DNA of 27,536 bases from Seminavis robusta (taxonomy: Eukaryota > Bacillariophyta > Bacillariophyceae > Naviculales > Naviculaceae): assembly GCA_903772945.1 (NCBI GenBank), contig CAICTM010001529.1:1-27536 (forward strand). The letters run 5' to 3'. Below, piece by piece: positions 9,684 to 20,566 of this stretch. The stretch's first letter is position 1; each line of letters starts with the position of its first letter. The notes beneath the pieces are model-generated. The model saw only the letters and a list, made by a program, of their open reading frames with translations. It had not been told where the DNA came from and did no database searches. Both the position numbers and the translations under genes were made by a program.

Positions 9684-12433
9684 TCAGGCAACGATCTCTG
9701 TCTGGGGGAACTCCATCTCCGATGGAGACAAGGATGCTGGGCTCACTTCTTCAGAGGCTTCACTGGAGCGGACTCCCTTGGTTTCGGTCGCTTCTTCAAG
9801 CTTGAATGGTGCAACCTCAACCTCGTCTGTCTTGTCAACTGGCAGCCCCAATGTGATGCATTGAACCCTTAGCTGTGCCAAGACCTGAGGCCACAAGAAC
9901 AACGATGCCAAAAAGTCACCAAGAGCATTGGAGCGAATGTTGTATCGGCAACGGAACCCATTGCGAAGGGATCCCAACAAAATGCTGGCTGCAAAGAAAA
10001 AGGCCCAGGCCCATCCCTTCACACCCTTGTTTCCGCCAAGTACAGCAATGAATAATCCAATCCAGGTAGCATAAAGCACTCCGTAACCAGCGGCACAGGC
10101 CATGTTGGATAAACGGTTTCGGGGGTAGGCTGCCGAGAGGACTTGATGCAAGCTGACAAAGGGAACAAAGATTCCCTTGGCGAACTCTTTCACTTGAAGG
10201 TTGTTGGGAAGGTGCATCTCACGTTCCACGCGTTGTGGATTGACATTTCCGAGACTGGCAGCGTACTCAAACACGTTGAAAACGCCACCATAGATGGGGA
10301 AGAAAAATTCTGGTTGTTGATTGGGAAGAATGTATTCACCCGTGGCCTGCTTGTCTCCTGCGTGACAAAAGACCCAAATGGATTGGCAGAGGTAGCACAG
10401 CAGAACCACATAAGGCAACCCTGCAATGACAGACCCTGCTTGAACAGCAACCAGTGCATTGGAACCACCTGCACTCAGCAAAGCAGTGGCGACAGCGCCT
10501 TCCGTCACAGCCCAGAAAAGACGCTGGATCCAGTGGTGGCGTGTTCGGCCGTTTGATGCCAAGTGGTCGACAATGAGAGACCCAGAGTCACTGGATGTAG
10601 CAAAGTAGATGGCTAAGGCAATGATAAAGATGACACTCATAAAGGGCCCCAATCCATCTCCGCTGAAGTACTCGGGGAAACTGAAACTGTAAAGGACGTT
10701 GTAAGCAGAGGCTTCAGCGTTTGAGGAGTCGAATTGGCAGACTGGAGTCACACCGGGAAGATGATTGGTAAACACGGCGGTTTCAGGGTCACCAGGGCCG
10801 TAGACGGTTTCCTGGGGTACTTCAAAGCAGAAGGAGCTTCCAGGGACGGCGAAATGAAGAGAGTTGTTGTAGATACTGGTGCCAAGGGCTTCGAGTTCAA
10901 GAGCTTGGCGTGACTGACGAAGGGCAACACCTCCCCAGACAGAGAACCACAGGATGCAATAGAGGACTGGTACAATGAGAGAGTACATGATCACCTCGCC
11001 GACAGTTCTTCCGCGACTGATGCGAGCGATAAAGAGACCGACAAAGGCAGCCCAAGCGACCCACCAGGCCTGATAAAAGACCATCCTGAAAAAGACAGAG
11101 TTACGAAAAGCAAAGCGCATGAGTCTTTAATTAGAGTTTTCAGCATTCTCCATTTTTCACTCGATGCAATGAAACATTACTTACCAGGCGTCCATCCACC
11201 AGGCTTCACTGGCTTGACTATCAACAGCACGACCCTCGCCCTCTCGCAGCTGCCCAAAGGCATCGGTCCAAAAGTTGAGTTGAAAGAGACTCCACTGCAA
11301 GTAGTAACCAACTTCTTGGATCTGAAGATTCATGAGGAACTTGGTGTTGTCCATTACGAAAATAAGGAAGAACAAGAGTGAACCAAAGACAAAGGCAACC
11401 TTTGAAAGCATCTGGACACCATGGTGCAAACCACTGAGCACAGACGCTGTCGCCATGGCAGTGATCCCCCAAATTGTCAAGTTCTGAATCAACGTAAGGC
11501 GGTCTTGGTCAATGTCTTGATCCACCCATCTCAAGAATTGGAAACCAGCCACAATGTTGATGGCTCCCAACCCAAGGCTAGTGCAGACACCAGCCACTGT
11601 CGTAACAATCGTAAATCCATCGACAACGTCTCCCATCCATCCCCATGTATACTCGCCAAGAATGGGGTAGAAGCAGCTGCGAAACGTCATTGGGAGACCG
11701 TAGCGATGACCAGCCAAGCCCTGAGCAATCGCCACGATGAGGTAGGGAGCCCAAGCAGTGAAGCCCCAGTTGGTCACTGTCATGTTGATGGCAAACTGAT
11801 CAATCTCATCCTGGGTACGGTAGGCTTGTTGGGCCATATAGTGGCTGCCTTGATGCCACAAGGGTTCTGCAACACCGTAGACAAAGAGAGCAACTGCCAC
11901 TCCAGCAGCAAATATCATCATGAAATAGGAACCAGTAGAGAACTCAGGTTCTTCGTCAGGAGTAGGGGCCAGCTTGATGTGGCCAAAGCGGTAGGCAATG
12001 AAAAGAAGGTAGAAAAAGAAGACGCATCGTGTACCAATGAAGAGCCAAGTGAATTTGAGTGTAATCTGAGATCTCCAAGCAGTGAGCTCCTCGGAACTTC
12101 CCTCCGGGTCAACTACTCGATTCATGTACACGTAGAAGAGAATGGTTAGCCTTGTTCTGCGCAACTAGTCATTGGCCTTGGTGAGAACTGACACTTACCG
12201 ATACACCAGATAGCCAATCCCCACAAGAAGACAATGCCAATCAACGATACCAGGGGATTGAAAGCCACAGGCTCAGAGAGTCCAGGGATTCGTATGCTCC
12301 ACTCACGGACGGGGTACTTTTCCAAATCAAAGTCTTCTTCGACGGCATGTTTCTTGGGTTGCTCATATTGCTTCGCATGCTCGAGAGCAGCATGCTTCTG
12401 AAGCTCGAGCGATCGCTCGTAGTCAAAAGTCAT
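9684..12433 (-). CDS. BCCT-family (betaine/carnitine/choline) transporter, 3 exons, 855 aa
   Basis: Exons (reverse): 12433-12199, 12115-11185 and 11085-9684. The introns of 83 and 99 nt both have GTAAGT donors, AG acceptors and exact phase, so the joined frame is 855 codons. The start is the ATG at 12433; upstream codons in frame lack ATG. About twelve membrane spans are visible. BCCT hallmarks are W195, W200 and Y203 in a span like BetP TM4, TSLGLG (257-262), WWVAW (396-400) followed by FIARISRGRT, and TSSDSGS (552-558), whose Thr-Ser matches the BetP sodium-site pair. The family moves quaternary-amine or sulfonium osmolytes such as glycine betaine or DMSP across the plasma membrane, usually with sodium or protons. 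The glycine stretch GMGIG of BetP reads GVAVA here (150-154). A roughly 85-residue loop (448-535) with cysteines precedes the TSSDSGS span. The substrate is not predictable from sequence. Confidence 0.93.
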
Positions 12434-13229
12434 TGTCTTCCTCTCTTTTTGCTTCGATCTAAAAATACGATGGAGGAGAGCGAAGTTTCGATAGCGTGGA
12501 AGAGGCAAATGTGCCGGTCAAGAAAGGAAACGTGGATCAAGCTTGAGACGTTGGCCGACTATCAACTTTGAGAGGAGACAGGCGAGCGAGGGCTCACGTG
12601 CTGCGCAGTCTGTGGAGGTTCGGAATCGGAAGAAGGAGGAATGCTGATCGTACCAACTTGGAAAATATGAGACTAGAGAGAGAGAAGAGAGATCGAGAAG
12701 AGAGGCCCAAAGGAAAGATATCTTCTGGATCTCGGTTGTCAAACTCGAGCAAATTGTGAGAGCGTGTCCAGACCGCTGTTTTGAGTAATCGGATATGAGA
12801 TCTGGAGGCTCTTTGGGGTGGAGGGTGGCTCGCGTGGTGTGATTTTAGGGCCTCCCGATCGTTTTCACACGAATGAGATCTCAGCTTTTGTAAGAGCTGT
12901 TTCGCACCTCTGACAAGCCGTTGGGATCTTCATTTTTGTAATTGGGACAATCTGATTGGCTACTCATACATGCTCCGAAAGTTGACACCAGGGATGGCAA
13001 AACCATCATACCACACCAATCACCCACCACGAAAAAGTGTTTGGAAAAGCTACTGCCGAAGCAGCCAATACAAAGAAAGATGAGGTTCAACAATGGAGAA
13101 AGATACCAGTACTGTGTAGGCGCTACTAGAGCGCAGTAGCTAATAGAATGATAGGTTAAGATTATGCCATGTCATGCATCCGTAGCATGTTGCAGTTGAA
13201 CAAAACGAAGATCTTGCCGCATCAAAATC
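12434..13229. other. Divergent intergenic region between the BCCT gene and the 13.2-kb gene
   Basis: This 796-bp region holds the upstream sequences of two genes that point away from each other. The part next to the BCCT start is pyrimidine-rich on the coding strand (a CTCTCTTTTTG-like leader), consistent with a 5' UTR. No gene is seen. If the 13.2-kb gene belongs to a Harbinger element, that element's left terminus should fall in this region, but I could not identify it. Confidence 0.55.
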
Positions 13230-15139
13230 ATGTCCAGAGAGGATAAAGGCATTGCTCAGTTGTTCAGTCCTTTAGTTTCAAGGAGAATGGCGAATCGCAA
13301 CAGTGGCAATGGTGTCTTTGGCGCCGGTGTCCATGATCCTGATGGATTGCTTGGTTCTGATCCCCCTGAAATGCAGTTGGCGCAGCGTACGTATTCAGAA
13401 GATGAGGAAGAAGTGCAAATGGAAGATCGTAACAACCGTACTGTTTCCTATGCCACGATGAATCCAAATGCGGCCAACATGAATGAGCGCAATCAGCTTC
13501 TCCGTGAAGCCCAAGAACGTATGCGTCGTGACCCCAGTCTCTTCCAACGTGTATCGCAGATGGAGGAGGAGTTGTTGACCAGCAGCGATGAAGATGATGG
13601 AATGGGATTGTGCGAGAAACTGTACAAGATGAAGGACAACTCCCAAGCTGTTTTGCTCTCGATGGCCATTGGTATTAAAGCAGGAAATGCAGAAGGCAGT
13701 CGTTGGCTCGCTGATTTCGAAAATGATCCTATCTATAAGGATCTTGCGCAGAGGTCACCATTCAACCCCAAGGTCAAAGAACTTAAAGAGGAAATGAAGC
13801 GACGTTCCCGTGTTCTGAAGGTCACTTGTCGCATGCAATCGGCACTTAAACCTGCTTGCTATGAATGGCTCAAGAAGAATCCGATTGTGGACAGAAGGGA
13901 TGTTGCTTTCCTACGAAAGGAGGAAGCAACCACTTATGCACTTCTGAACGCTCAAGCAGAAGAGATGCGAACAGCTGCCAGAGAGCGTCTTCAGAATGCA
14001 AACTGGAATTGTGCCCCTCCATTTCTTCGCTTGTACTGTGCCATGATCCATGATGAAGCACGTGAAGCTCTGTTGGCAGATGCTGCTGCCTGGACAAGGG
14101 AAGAATTGGATGCCCGCAATCACGAAGAACGCCCTGAGACTTATCCTGAGGTGGTCGCACGGCTCTACAATGACGAATCGGTTGTCTTCACTACAGAGGC
14201 CCTACCAGAGTTGCATGAGAGCTATGCAGAACCTATCACGTTGAAGTTCAGTGAAATGCCAGGTGGTGAGCTTTCTGCCGAAGAAGCCAAAACCAGGATT
14301 GGCGATGCAAGAGCTCGCGTAATCTCTGTGGGTACATTGAACCAGCATCTTATTACGTCACTTTCTATTGACACCCTTGCCGCTTACCGCTCACCCCTTT
14401 ACTTATTGCATTTATTTCACAGATCATCCTTGATTGGGAGCTCAGCGGCAATGGCTTTGGTCAGCGCGAGGAAGGTCACGAAGACTGGGGCCATTTCAGT
14501 TCGGAGCATTACTCACTCTCCAATGGAGACAACCGAGCAAACTTCGTCAAGGTCCACAAAGGGCAGCGTTTCCATCATCTCTATTTGTGGCATCTAGCTG
14601 ATACCATGGGTATCCTGTCCAATGTTTTGAATGTGCTCTCCAAGAATGTATCTGCCGATGGGAACAACACTCCAGCCACTGCTGTCACTCGTCGTCGCAG
14701 AAAGGCTGCAGAATTGAAGGAAGAAGAACGCCAACAGAAGAAGCATTTTCGCGAAATGGTTGGGACTTCTCTATCTGCCTTGGCCATCAGCAGCAAAGAG
14801 GAAAACATTCGCATTGAAGAAGACAAGATCGAGAAATATGTTTTTGCACAGCTTGAGGCACGCCTTGATGGAAGCCTCGCTGGTCGCAGAAAGTCCAGAC
14901 TCTACGGGCAGATGATTGCTCACCACAAGAGGAAGAGCGCTCAGCTTGGGAAGGAGCTCAGGTCCATGAAGGAAAAGTATTATGCCCTTGCTGGCATCAA
15001 TATTGACAGCGATGGAAACCAACAAGACCCAGAAGAAGAAGAGAATGTCGATGACTACAACGAGAACCAGATGCAGCAGCTTGAGCAGGACGAACCAGCC
15101 ACCGATGACGAAGAAGAGGACATTGATGAGGACGATTGA
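13230..15139 (+). CDS. Unknown protein, probable partner gene of the Harbinger element (2 exons, about 604 aa)
   Basis: Exons 13230-14327 and 14423-15139 are joined across a 95-nt intron (donor GTGGGT, acceptor TTTCACAG). An alternative donor GTAATC at 14319 removes three residues. The ATG at 13230 is used; a second in-frame ATG lies at 13287. The N-terminus is Asn/Gly-rich then acidic (YSEDEEEVQMED). The middle is charged and helical (LREAQERMRRDPSLFQRVSQ, KELKEEMKRRSRVLKVTCRM). After the intron comes a compact motif region (IILDWELSGNGFGQR, EDWGHFSSEHYSL, GDNRANFVKVHKG, HLYLWHLADTMG). A basic helical segment (TRRRRKAAELKEEERQQKKH) and an acidic tail (DDEEEDIDEDD) follow. I recall a WE/SGNG/DNRANF/YLW pattern in repeated, transposon-associated diatom and oomycete proteins, but this is recollection and not a search. 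It converges on the transposase with 291 bp between stop codons. PIF/Harbinger elements normally carry a second DNA-binding protein, which this could be. Confidence 0.75.
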
Positions 15140-15430
15140 AGAAGGCACGCACGGAACAACCAACAACTAACAGGAGCTACAACAAGAGTGACAACCCGTA
15201 GAGTAACAAGAGAAACAAGCTACAACTGCAAGGAGAAAGGGTAGATTAAGATTAAAATAGTCAAGTGAAAGTGATAACGCCACATTCGTCTCACCTCTAC
15301 TGTCTAGAGCAGTGTTGTAGTCTACACTGATAAAAGGTGCAACGATTGCTTTCTAGATAATGCAGTGGTGAGCCATGTACTATTGGACATGAAAACGTGT
15401 CGGTTGTTACTGTGTGGGCTTATTTTATCT

Positions 15431-16980
15431 CTAGCTGTTCTGTTCCTTCTTGCTCCAGCGAGCAGGAATAGGGCGCTTCAAACCAAGACGCTCCACTTGA
15501 CGAACCATCTTTTCACGGGGCTCAACAGGTACCTTGTTCACACGACGAAACTGCTGCCTCAATGATTCGCTGGTATCACCATGATGGTCGCCGCCACCAA
15601 GCAACTGGCCTGGCGAGGCCTCATTCATCTCCGTCCTCTCCAATGGAACAGCTCCCTGGCCACGGATCTCGGCTTCATCGGATGCAAGCATTTCGGGGAC
15701 CTCTTCTTTCTTACCGGCCATTCTTTCGTTGATGCAGAAGTTGTGAAGACGGCACAGAGCAATGACCAAAGCACAAGACTTGGCGATACCCATGGATTGG
15801 GGCAATGCCTTTCGCAAGATGCCCCAGCGATTAACCAGCATTCCGAAGGCACACTCTATCCTGATGCGCAACTGCAAGCAAAAGAAGGAGTCAGTAAAAG
15901 AAGCGATGTTGCCTTGAGACATTCCGTGTACCTTACCTGAGAATGGTAGAAGTTGTAGTCATCCTTAATGCCACTCTTGACATTCTTGAACGGTGTGGCG
16001 AAGAATCCGTTGTTGATGTATGCAGCATCGCCAAAGATGCAAAGGCCGTCAGCAAGGAAGCCTTCCTCGGACAACATCTTGTTTAGAGGGGAAGTGGAGA
16101 ATGCGAGAAAGTCTGATGTCGAGGCTGGATGCATGATACAAACGTCCACGAATCTGCCATCTGCATCACAGGTGCCTTGCATGTTAAGCCCATACTTGTG
16201 CTTCCTGCCACAATAGAACTTACGGGGACTGCATTGGGCTACCTCGCACTCGAAATCCGAAGGTTTCTCCATCCACACAAGCAAACCGTCGCATGCAGCC
16301 ACACAGCAATCAAAATCGGCCTTGCTTTTCTTCCGAAATTCCCGTGCCATTTTCCTCTGCACTTCCTTGTCTCTGGGAAACTCAAAACTGAGAAGGTCGC
16401 AAGTGTTGATAGCATCAACAACTTTCCAAACACTGTTGAAGACCTCACTGTGGGAGATCCCATGGACGACAGAGATATCTTCTGGTCGACCACCTGCAAA
16501 ATAGCGAATAGCGGCACTGAGACGAATTGCACTGCTGATGACACCATTCTTTGATCCCACACGTTGGCGAGGGCCACCATTCCTGCCTCTATTGGTGATC
16601 ATGGGAGCCAACATACTATGAAGCTTCCAAAAGCCAGCTTCCCTCATTCTGTAGGCACGACGGGTATAATATGGGCCAAGCTCTCTCATGATTTTGCTTA
16701 CAAGCTTTCGCTCGCGCTTCATGTGCCTGGCCTGTGGAGCCTTCCTTTTCCTGGTATTGGGATCAAAGAATTCATCATCATCAAGATCATCATCACTACC
16801 ACTTCCATCACTAGAGCTATATCCAATCTCATCTGGGAGGGATGACAACAGAATTCCAGCAACAATGGTGGCCAGTTTCGCTTTGTTTTCAAAGGGGAAA
16901 CCATCATTTGCGCAAGCAACAATATCAAACAACAAGAGCCATACGATGGCGTACAGGGCAAACCAGTGGCTTGCCTTCAT
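15431..16980 (-). CDS. PIF/Harbinger-type DDE transposase (2 exons, 494 aa)
   Basis: Exons 16980-15937 and 15871-15431 (reverse) are joined across a 65-nt intron (GTAAGG...TTGCAG, phase 0). The junction reads FYHSQ-LRIRIECAFG. The ATG at 16980 is the first in frame. A helix-turn-helix-like segment (about residues 146-192) precedes the DDE domain. The expected acidic triad is present: D231 (VAACDG), D318 (FGDAAY) and E354 (IRIECAFGMLVNRWGI), followed by ALVIALCRLHNFCINER. This is the DDE_Tnp_4 pattern of Harbinger transposases, which cut and paste DNA and duplicate 3-bp targets. The reading frame is intact, so the copy is recent or still active. One oddity is the hydrophobic stretch at residues 6-23 (FALYAIVWLLLFDIVACA), which resembles a signal peptide or membrane anchor on a protein that must enter the nucleus. 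It is followed by an Asp-rich segment and KRK-type basic clusters. Confidence 0.92.
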
Positions 16981-18492
16981 GGTGGACGGGTAATGCAACA
17001 ACAAACTAGTCTATTAAGTGCGACGAAAGCAACAACATGCAGCTAGATAGTTTCTTCTTTTGGTTGAAGGACGAAAGATCCTTGTTGATACTTTTGCCAT
17101 GCTCGTCTGAGTTGATAGTGTTAAAGCTAGGGTAAGCGGTACTAAGAACTGGGCCCTCTGGCTAGAATTTGTCTGGAGGCAACTGTGCCAAAGGCCCAAC
17201 CGACTTCTTAGGTTTATAAGATTTACCAAGAACTCGAGATAGCAGGGCTCCAGCCCCAAAAGCGGTCTGGACAAAGCCTGAGCCCAAGAGTTGTTTGGAA
17301 AGGTGTGGAAATGGTGGGACCTTGCGGGAAGCGAAACAGGCTTCCTTGGTGGATACCGGTGTGATAAGCGAATGTTCCGCCGAAGTGTGAACCAAAAACA
17401 GATGCGGCTTTGATAGGCTTAATTGGTAGAACAGGAGGATTTAACAGATATCGACCCCATCATGCACACACCTGTCCACAAGGTGCCATTCGAAAGCTCC
17501 ACAGCTACACCGAAGACTTGGATAGTGGTTACCACTTGCAAAATCAAAGGGTGTGTATCTTGTTCTAGTAGCCGCACCTCTGCTTGACCACAAGTAGAGA
17601 CATGAAGCGGAGCCTGTACTAGTACCTGTAAACAGAGGTAGACCTCGAATAGAATCGTAGCCTTTTGCTTCAGCCTGCTTCCGTGCGGTACCGGTATCGT
17701 GCCACGGGAATGATAGAGTTTATTCCTTGATGGACAGACGTTTAGTACCGATGCACAGCACCTTTCACGGCACCGGTAGGACTCGGGCTCAAGATCCATT
17801 CGTATGCCACTTCTGAGGATGACGACACAATTTCTTGTTGTCAAGATGCAGTAGCCATGTTGAGTTCTAGCAAAACGACCGCAAAAAGAATCCATCGTAT
17901 GTATTTTTTAATTAAAGTTGCCTGGTACTGTGAGTCCCTAAAGATTTGTTGGTGCTTGCATCAAGCATCAATTGAAAGCTTTTTGGTCCCTTGTCAAGGT
18001 CCCTACCGGTACGGTCTTTCATTTGACTATACGTCTCTTTTATGGATGCCAAGGAGAGCAAAGGTAAGTAGCCTTCTGTTCCCAACAAAATGAGTTGTTG
18101 GGAAAGAACTTGGATTGCTTCCATCCATGAAAGAACTTACTTGCATTCATCCATTGCCTACCGTACAGGTACCGGTATCATACATATCTAATGCATAAGG
18201 TCGCTGTAGCAGTGGCAATGTATCTAATGTCTGAGTGCTTAGCTGATCAGTAACATAGCGGTACGAGTCGTGGGGGCATATCTAATTAGGCGTCGTCCAT
18301 TCAAAAGTTCGCGCCGTCTTTCCAAATAAAAGAGTTCCTCTGTTTTGAACCTGTGATGCACATGCAATTGCCTCCATCTCAGCCAAATTTGGAATCTTCG
18401 ACGCCAAATTTTTTGTCATTTTTCTCTTTGCTTCTTCTTTCTTGGGGCCGTTCATTTATTTGTTCTACTTCCGTATACTGTATTGACAAACA
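16981..18492. other. Non-coding stretch, 1.5 kb
   Basis: No convincing gene is present. A reverse-strand ATG-started frame at 17419-17895 (158 codons) and a frame at 17162-17395 (no ATG) are open but match nothing I recognise. Their content (dispersed Cys, no clear domain) is not persuasive. Three TACCGGTA palindromes occur, at 17689, 18004 and 18170. The last 150 bases are pyrimidine-rich and probably include the promoter and leader of the secreted-protein gene. Confidence 0.55.
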
Positions 18493-19440
18493 ATGATGAG
18501 GTTCCTTGTGCGGTTGCCTCTTCTTCTACTACTATTACTAGTACTACATGTAGTGGTAGTAGATGGTTTTCCAGGAGGCGTGGGTGGCTGTGCTCCTGAC
18601 CGAGCGGCGGTGGAGGGTTCTCACTTGGGTTCTTTGGCGCGACAGACGGGTCCAATTGGAGGAGTGCGTCTGCAACTAGTGTTGGACGATGAACATGTCT
18701 TTCGAGGAGCCACGACGATGGACTTTACCGTTGGACAAGATCACACATTGACACTCCGCAAAATGGACGACGCCGCCAAGTCGTTTCGTGGATTTTTGTT
18801 TCGCCTAGGGCCGCCACCCGACGAACCCGATATTGACACGACAGATGCCCTGACTCGAACGACCAGCAACACGACCGTGGCATTTGATCAGTGCATCATG
18901 GGTGAAGGCGTAGGAGGACTCGGTCATACCAACGCATTGCTCAAAGAATCGGTATCTGGAATTCTACGCATGGAACGCGTGGCACGAGGAATGCCACTGG
19001 ATGTGACGGTTGTCATTCAAAACTACGGAGGATTGTCCGAATACTATTACCAACAATTCATTATCAATGCCGTACAGGGAGATACTGGACCGGGGGGACC
19101 TGTGCCTCCTCCCAGGATTCCCACCTTTCCACCCATTCTCACTGGCGGTGATTTTCCTCCCGCCGTGGCACCCATTTTACCTCCCAATGTCGCACCTATC
19201 CTGGCGCCAACAACAACACAACAACAACCACCAGAAGAAGAACCCACCGTATCGGAAGAATCACCTCCAATTCCACAACCCGTCCATCAGCAAAAAGCCG
19301 CCCCGGACGCGAAATGTGGATCTTTGGCGGCTGCCGGGGACCGTGGAGGTTCGGCCGCACAAGCCAAGGATTGCTCCCGCCACAGTGCCGATGGTGGAGG
19401 AGGATTTCGGCGTCGAAAACTAAAGGGGAGCACCTACTAG
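18493..19440 (+). CDS. Secreted Reeler-like domain protein with Pro-rich tail (315 aa)
   Basis: The start is the first of two adjacent ATGs. A strong signal peptide (MMRFLVRLPLLLLLLLVLHV, then VVVDG) puts the protein in the secretory pathway. The next 180 residues resemble a Reeler-type beta-sandwich: Gly-Cys-Ala-Pro near the N-terminus, FRGATTMDFTVGQDHTLTL, SFRGFLFRLG, CIMGEGVGGLGHTNALLKES, then MPLDVTVVIQN and YYYQQFIINAV. The paired Cys, the central FRGFL and the G(x)GHT pattern with the closing DVTVV strand are the main evidence. The C-terminus is low-complexity: Pro-rich repeats (PPRIPTFPPILTGGDFPP, VAPILPP), a Gln tract, then a Gly/Arg-rich end (GGGGFRRRKLKG) with two further Cys. There is no membrane anchor. 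An extracellular or cell-wall-associated role is likely, but no ligand is known. The Reeler assignment is from memory of the fold's motifs and is moderate. Confidence 0.85.
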   Translation: MMRFLVRLPLLLLLLLVLHVVVVDGFPGGVGGCAPDRAAVEGSHLGSLARQTGPIGGVRLQLVLDDEHVFRGATTMDFTVGQDHTLTLRKMDDAAKSFRGFLFRLGPPPDEPDIDTTDALTRTTSNTTVAFDQCIMGEGVGGLGHTNALLKESVSGILRMERVARGMPLDVTVVIQNYGGLSEYYYQQFIINAVQGDTGPGGPVPPPRIPTFPPILTGGDFPPAVAPILPPNVAPILAPTTTQQQPPEEEPTVSEESPPIPQPVHQQKAAPDAKCGSLAAAGDRGGSAAQAKDCSRHSADGGGGFRRRKLKGSTY

Positions 19441-19490
19441 AAAGGGATAGTGCCAACCCATCTGTGTGTGCCATGAACCAAAACTGTGGC

Positions 19491-19513
19491 TGTGTTGTGT
19501 GTGTGTGTGTGTG
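19491..19513 (+). repeat. GT dinucleotide microsatellite
   Basis: An almost pure TG/GT run of about 11 units lies in the 3' flank of the secreted-protein gene. Confidence 0.9.
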
Positions 19514-19807
19514 CGTCAGACGCCCCATGTGATTGATGGAAATCATCCAAAAACAAAAAATCATAGAAAGAAACAGTAGAGCCTGGCCATTTTATTGGCC
19601 TACGCAGTACATGATGTGTATCCAAAGACTTAAACTGTAATAGAAAATGCAATGCACAACAAAAAGAAGTTTCATAAATAGTTATTGCGTTCCTCCATCA
19701 AAACTAACCAGCTAGCTAGTCTAGCTATTAATTAGTAGGTTCATTCTACGAATCCTTTAATCAATCAATAAGGCAAACCAATTCTACTACATGTATTTGG
19801 TTAATTT

Positions 19808-19880
19808 TCGAGCCCGGTGCAGCTACAGGATCAATGTATCAATCTATCTGTGCCAGCCATCATCGTCATTGGCATCCCCT
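19808..19880 (+). repeat. Intergenic repeat, copy 1 (second copy at 22673-22720)
   Basis: TCGAGCCCGGTGCAGCTA, then after a short gap GCCATCATCGTCATTGGC, matches TCGAGCCCAGTGCAGCTA and GCCATCATTGCCATTGGC near 22673-22720 in the same order and orientation. Both copies lie in non-coding DNA, copy 1 after the Reeler-like gene and copy 2 just after the membrane/kinase fusion gene. Confidence 0.7.
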
Positions 19881-20566
19881 TGACTGAAAAACTACGGTGG
19901 ATGGAGTGACGAGTCTAATTGATCCGTACGGTAGACGGAGCGTATGATACTGGTAGCTCTCCCGTTTTATTAAGCTGAACATTCATGGTTAAAAGGACTG
20001 AATTGATCAAAATCACCAGTTTCGAAGTCGTTAAGGCATATAGCCTCCGGAGAAGGTCGGAATTCTGAACAGGTAGTCTAAGCATTAGATAGTTTGATTG
20101 TTGATGTCTAAGCATTGGAGCAACTGTCAGAAAGCTTCTCAGAAATACTTGTAACATTTAGGATTAGAGTCAGCTCTCCGTTTTGAATACTTAAATCACT
20201 TCGATTCGAACCTCACTTTCTTCTCGCCGAACTCAGTCGGGCTTTCATAAGTCTCAGAAATCTTTCGCCGAACTGCAGTCGTGGGAGCGAGCAGAATTAC
20301 AAAAAGTGGCCGCAGTAAAAAACGAGAAAAATTAATGGCGACTACTTTTCACGTTAGTGGTTAGTGATGTCCTTGATCACTCGCTCGAGACCTCCATACT
20401 CCCAGTACAGTAATAGCGACCACACTCAGTCTTGAAGAGGCAGGCAGGAATTCCGTTCCGCCTCTGTATTTGACGGGATGTATCATACTCAAAATCTGAA
20501 GTATTGACGACTCTGAGTATTATTCCTGTAAAGATTGAAGAAGCAACACTGTAATTTATTATAACA

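Larger units (their letters stand above)
13230..16980. mobile_element. Candidate autonomous PIF/Harbinger element (core; ends not defined)
   Basis: The intact transposase and the convergent unknown gene form the two-gene layout usual in autonomous PIF/Harbinger transposons. The interval given is only the coding core. Terminal inverted repeats and the 3-bp target duplication should lie outside it, in about 12.5-13.2 kb and 17.0-17.5 kb. Only a weak similarity was found there (TGTTTCGC near 12899-12906, inverted near 17329-17336), which is short enough to be chance. Confidence 0.5.
19441..20566. other. Non-coding stretch, 1.1 kb
   Basis: This contains the 3' flank of the secreted-protein gene, a GT microsatellite and one copy of a segment repeated after the next gene. 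Near 20225-20285 the motif TTCGCCGAACT occurs twice, about 42 bp apart. A reverse frame at 19915-20157 has no recognisable content. The end (TAATTTATTATAACA just before ATG 20567) is AT-rich and may hold the promoter or leader of the membrane/kinase fusion gene. Confidence 0.55.

Noticed and set aside
11421..12149. 242-codon forward ORF opposite the BCCT gene
   Set aside because: It lies wholly antisense to BCCT exon 2, whose membrane motifs are unmistakable, and its own product has no recognisable content.
12899..17336. Candidate terminal inverted repeat TGTTTCGC for the Harbinger element
   Set aside because: Only about eight bases match, which is expected by chance between two regions of several hundred bases, and no flanking TWA duplication was found.
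17419..17895. 158-codon reverse ORF with ATG start
   Set aside because: No domain is recognisable and no neighbouring exon could be joined with clear splice sites. The composition is not convincingly coding.
20195..20220. TTCGATTCGAACC as a possible tRNA B-box
   Set aside because: No acceptor, D-arm or anticodon stem could be built around it.
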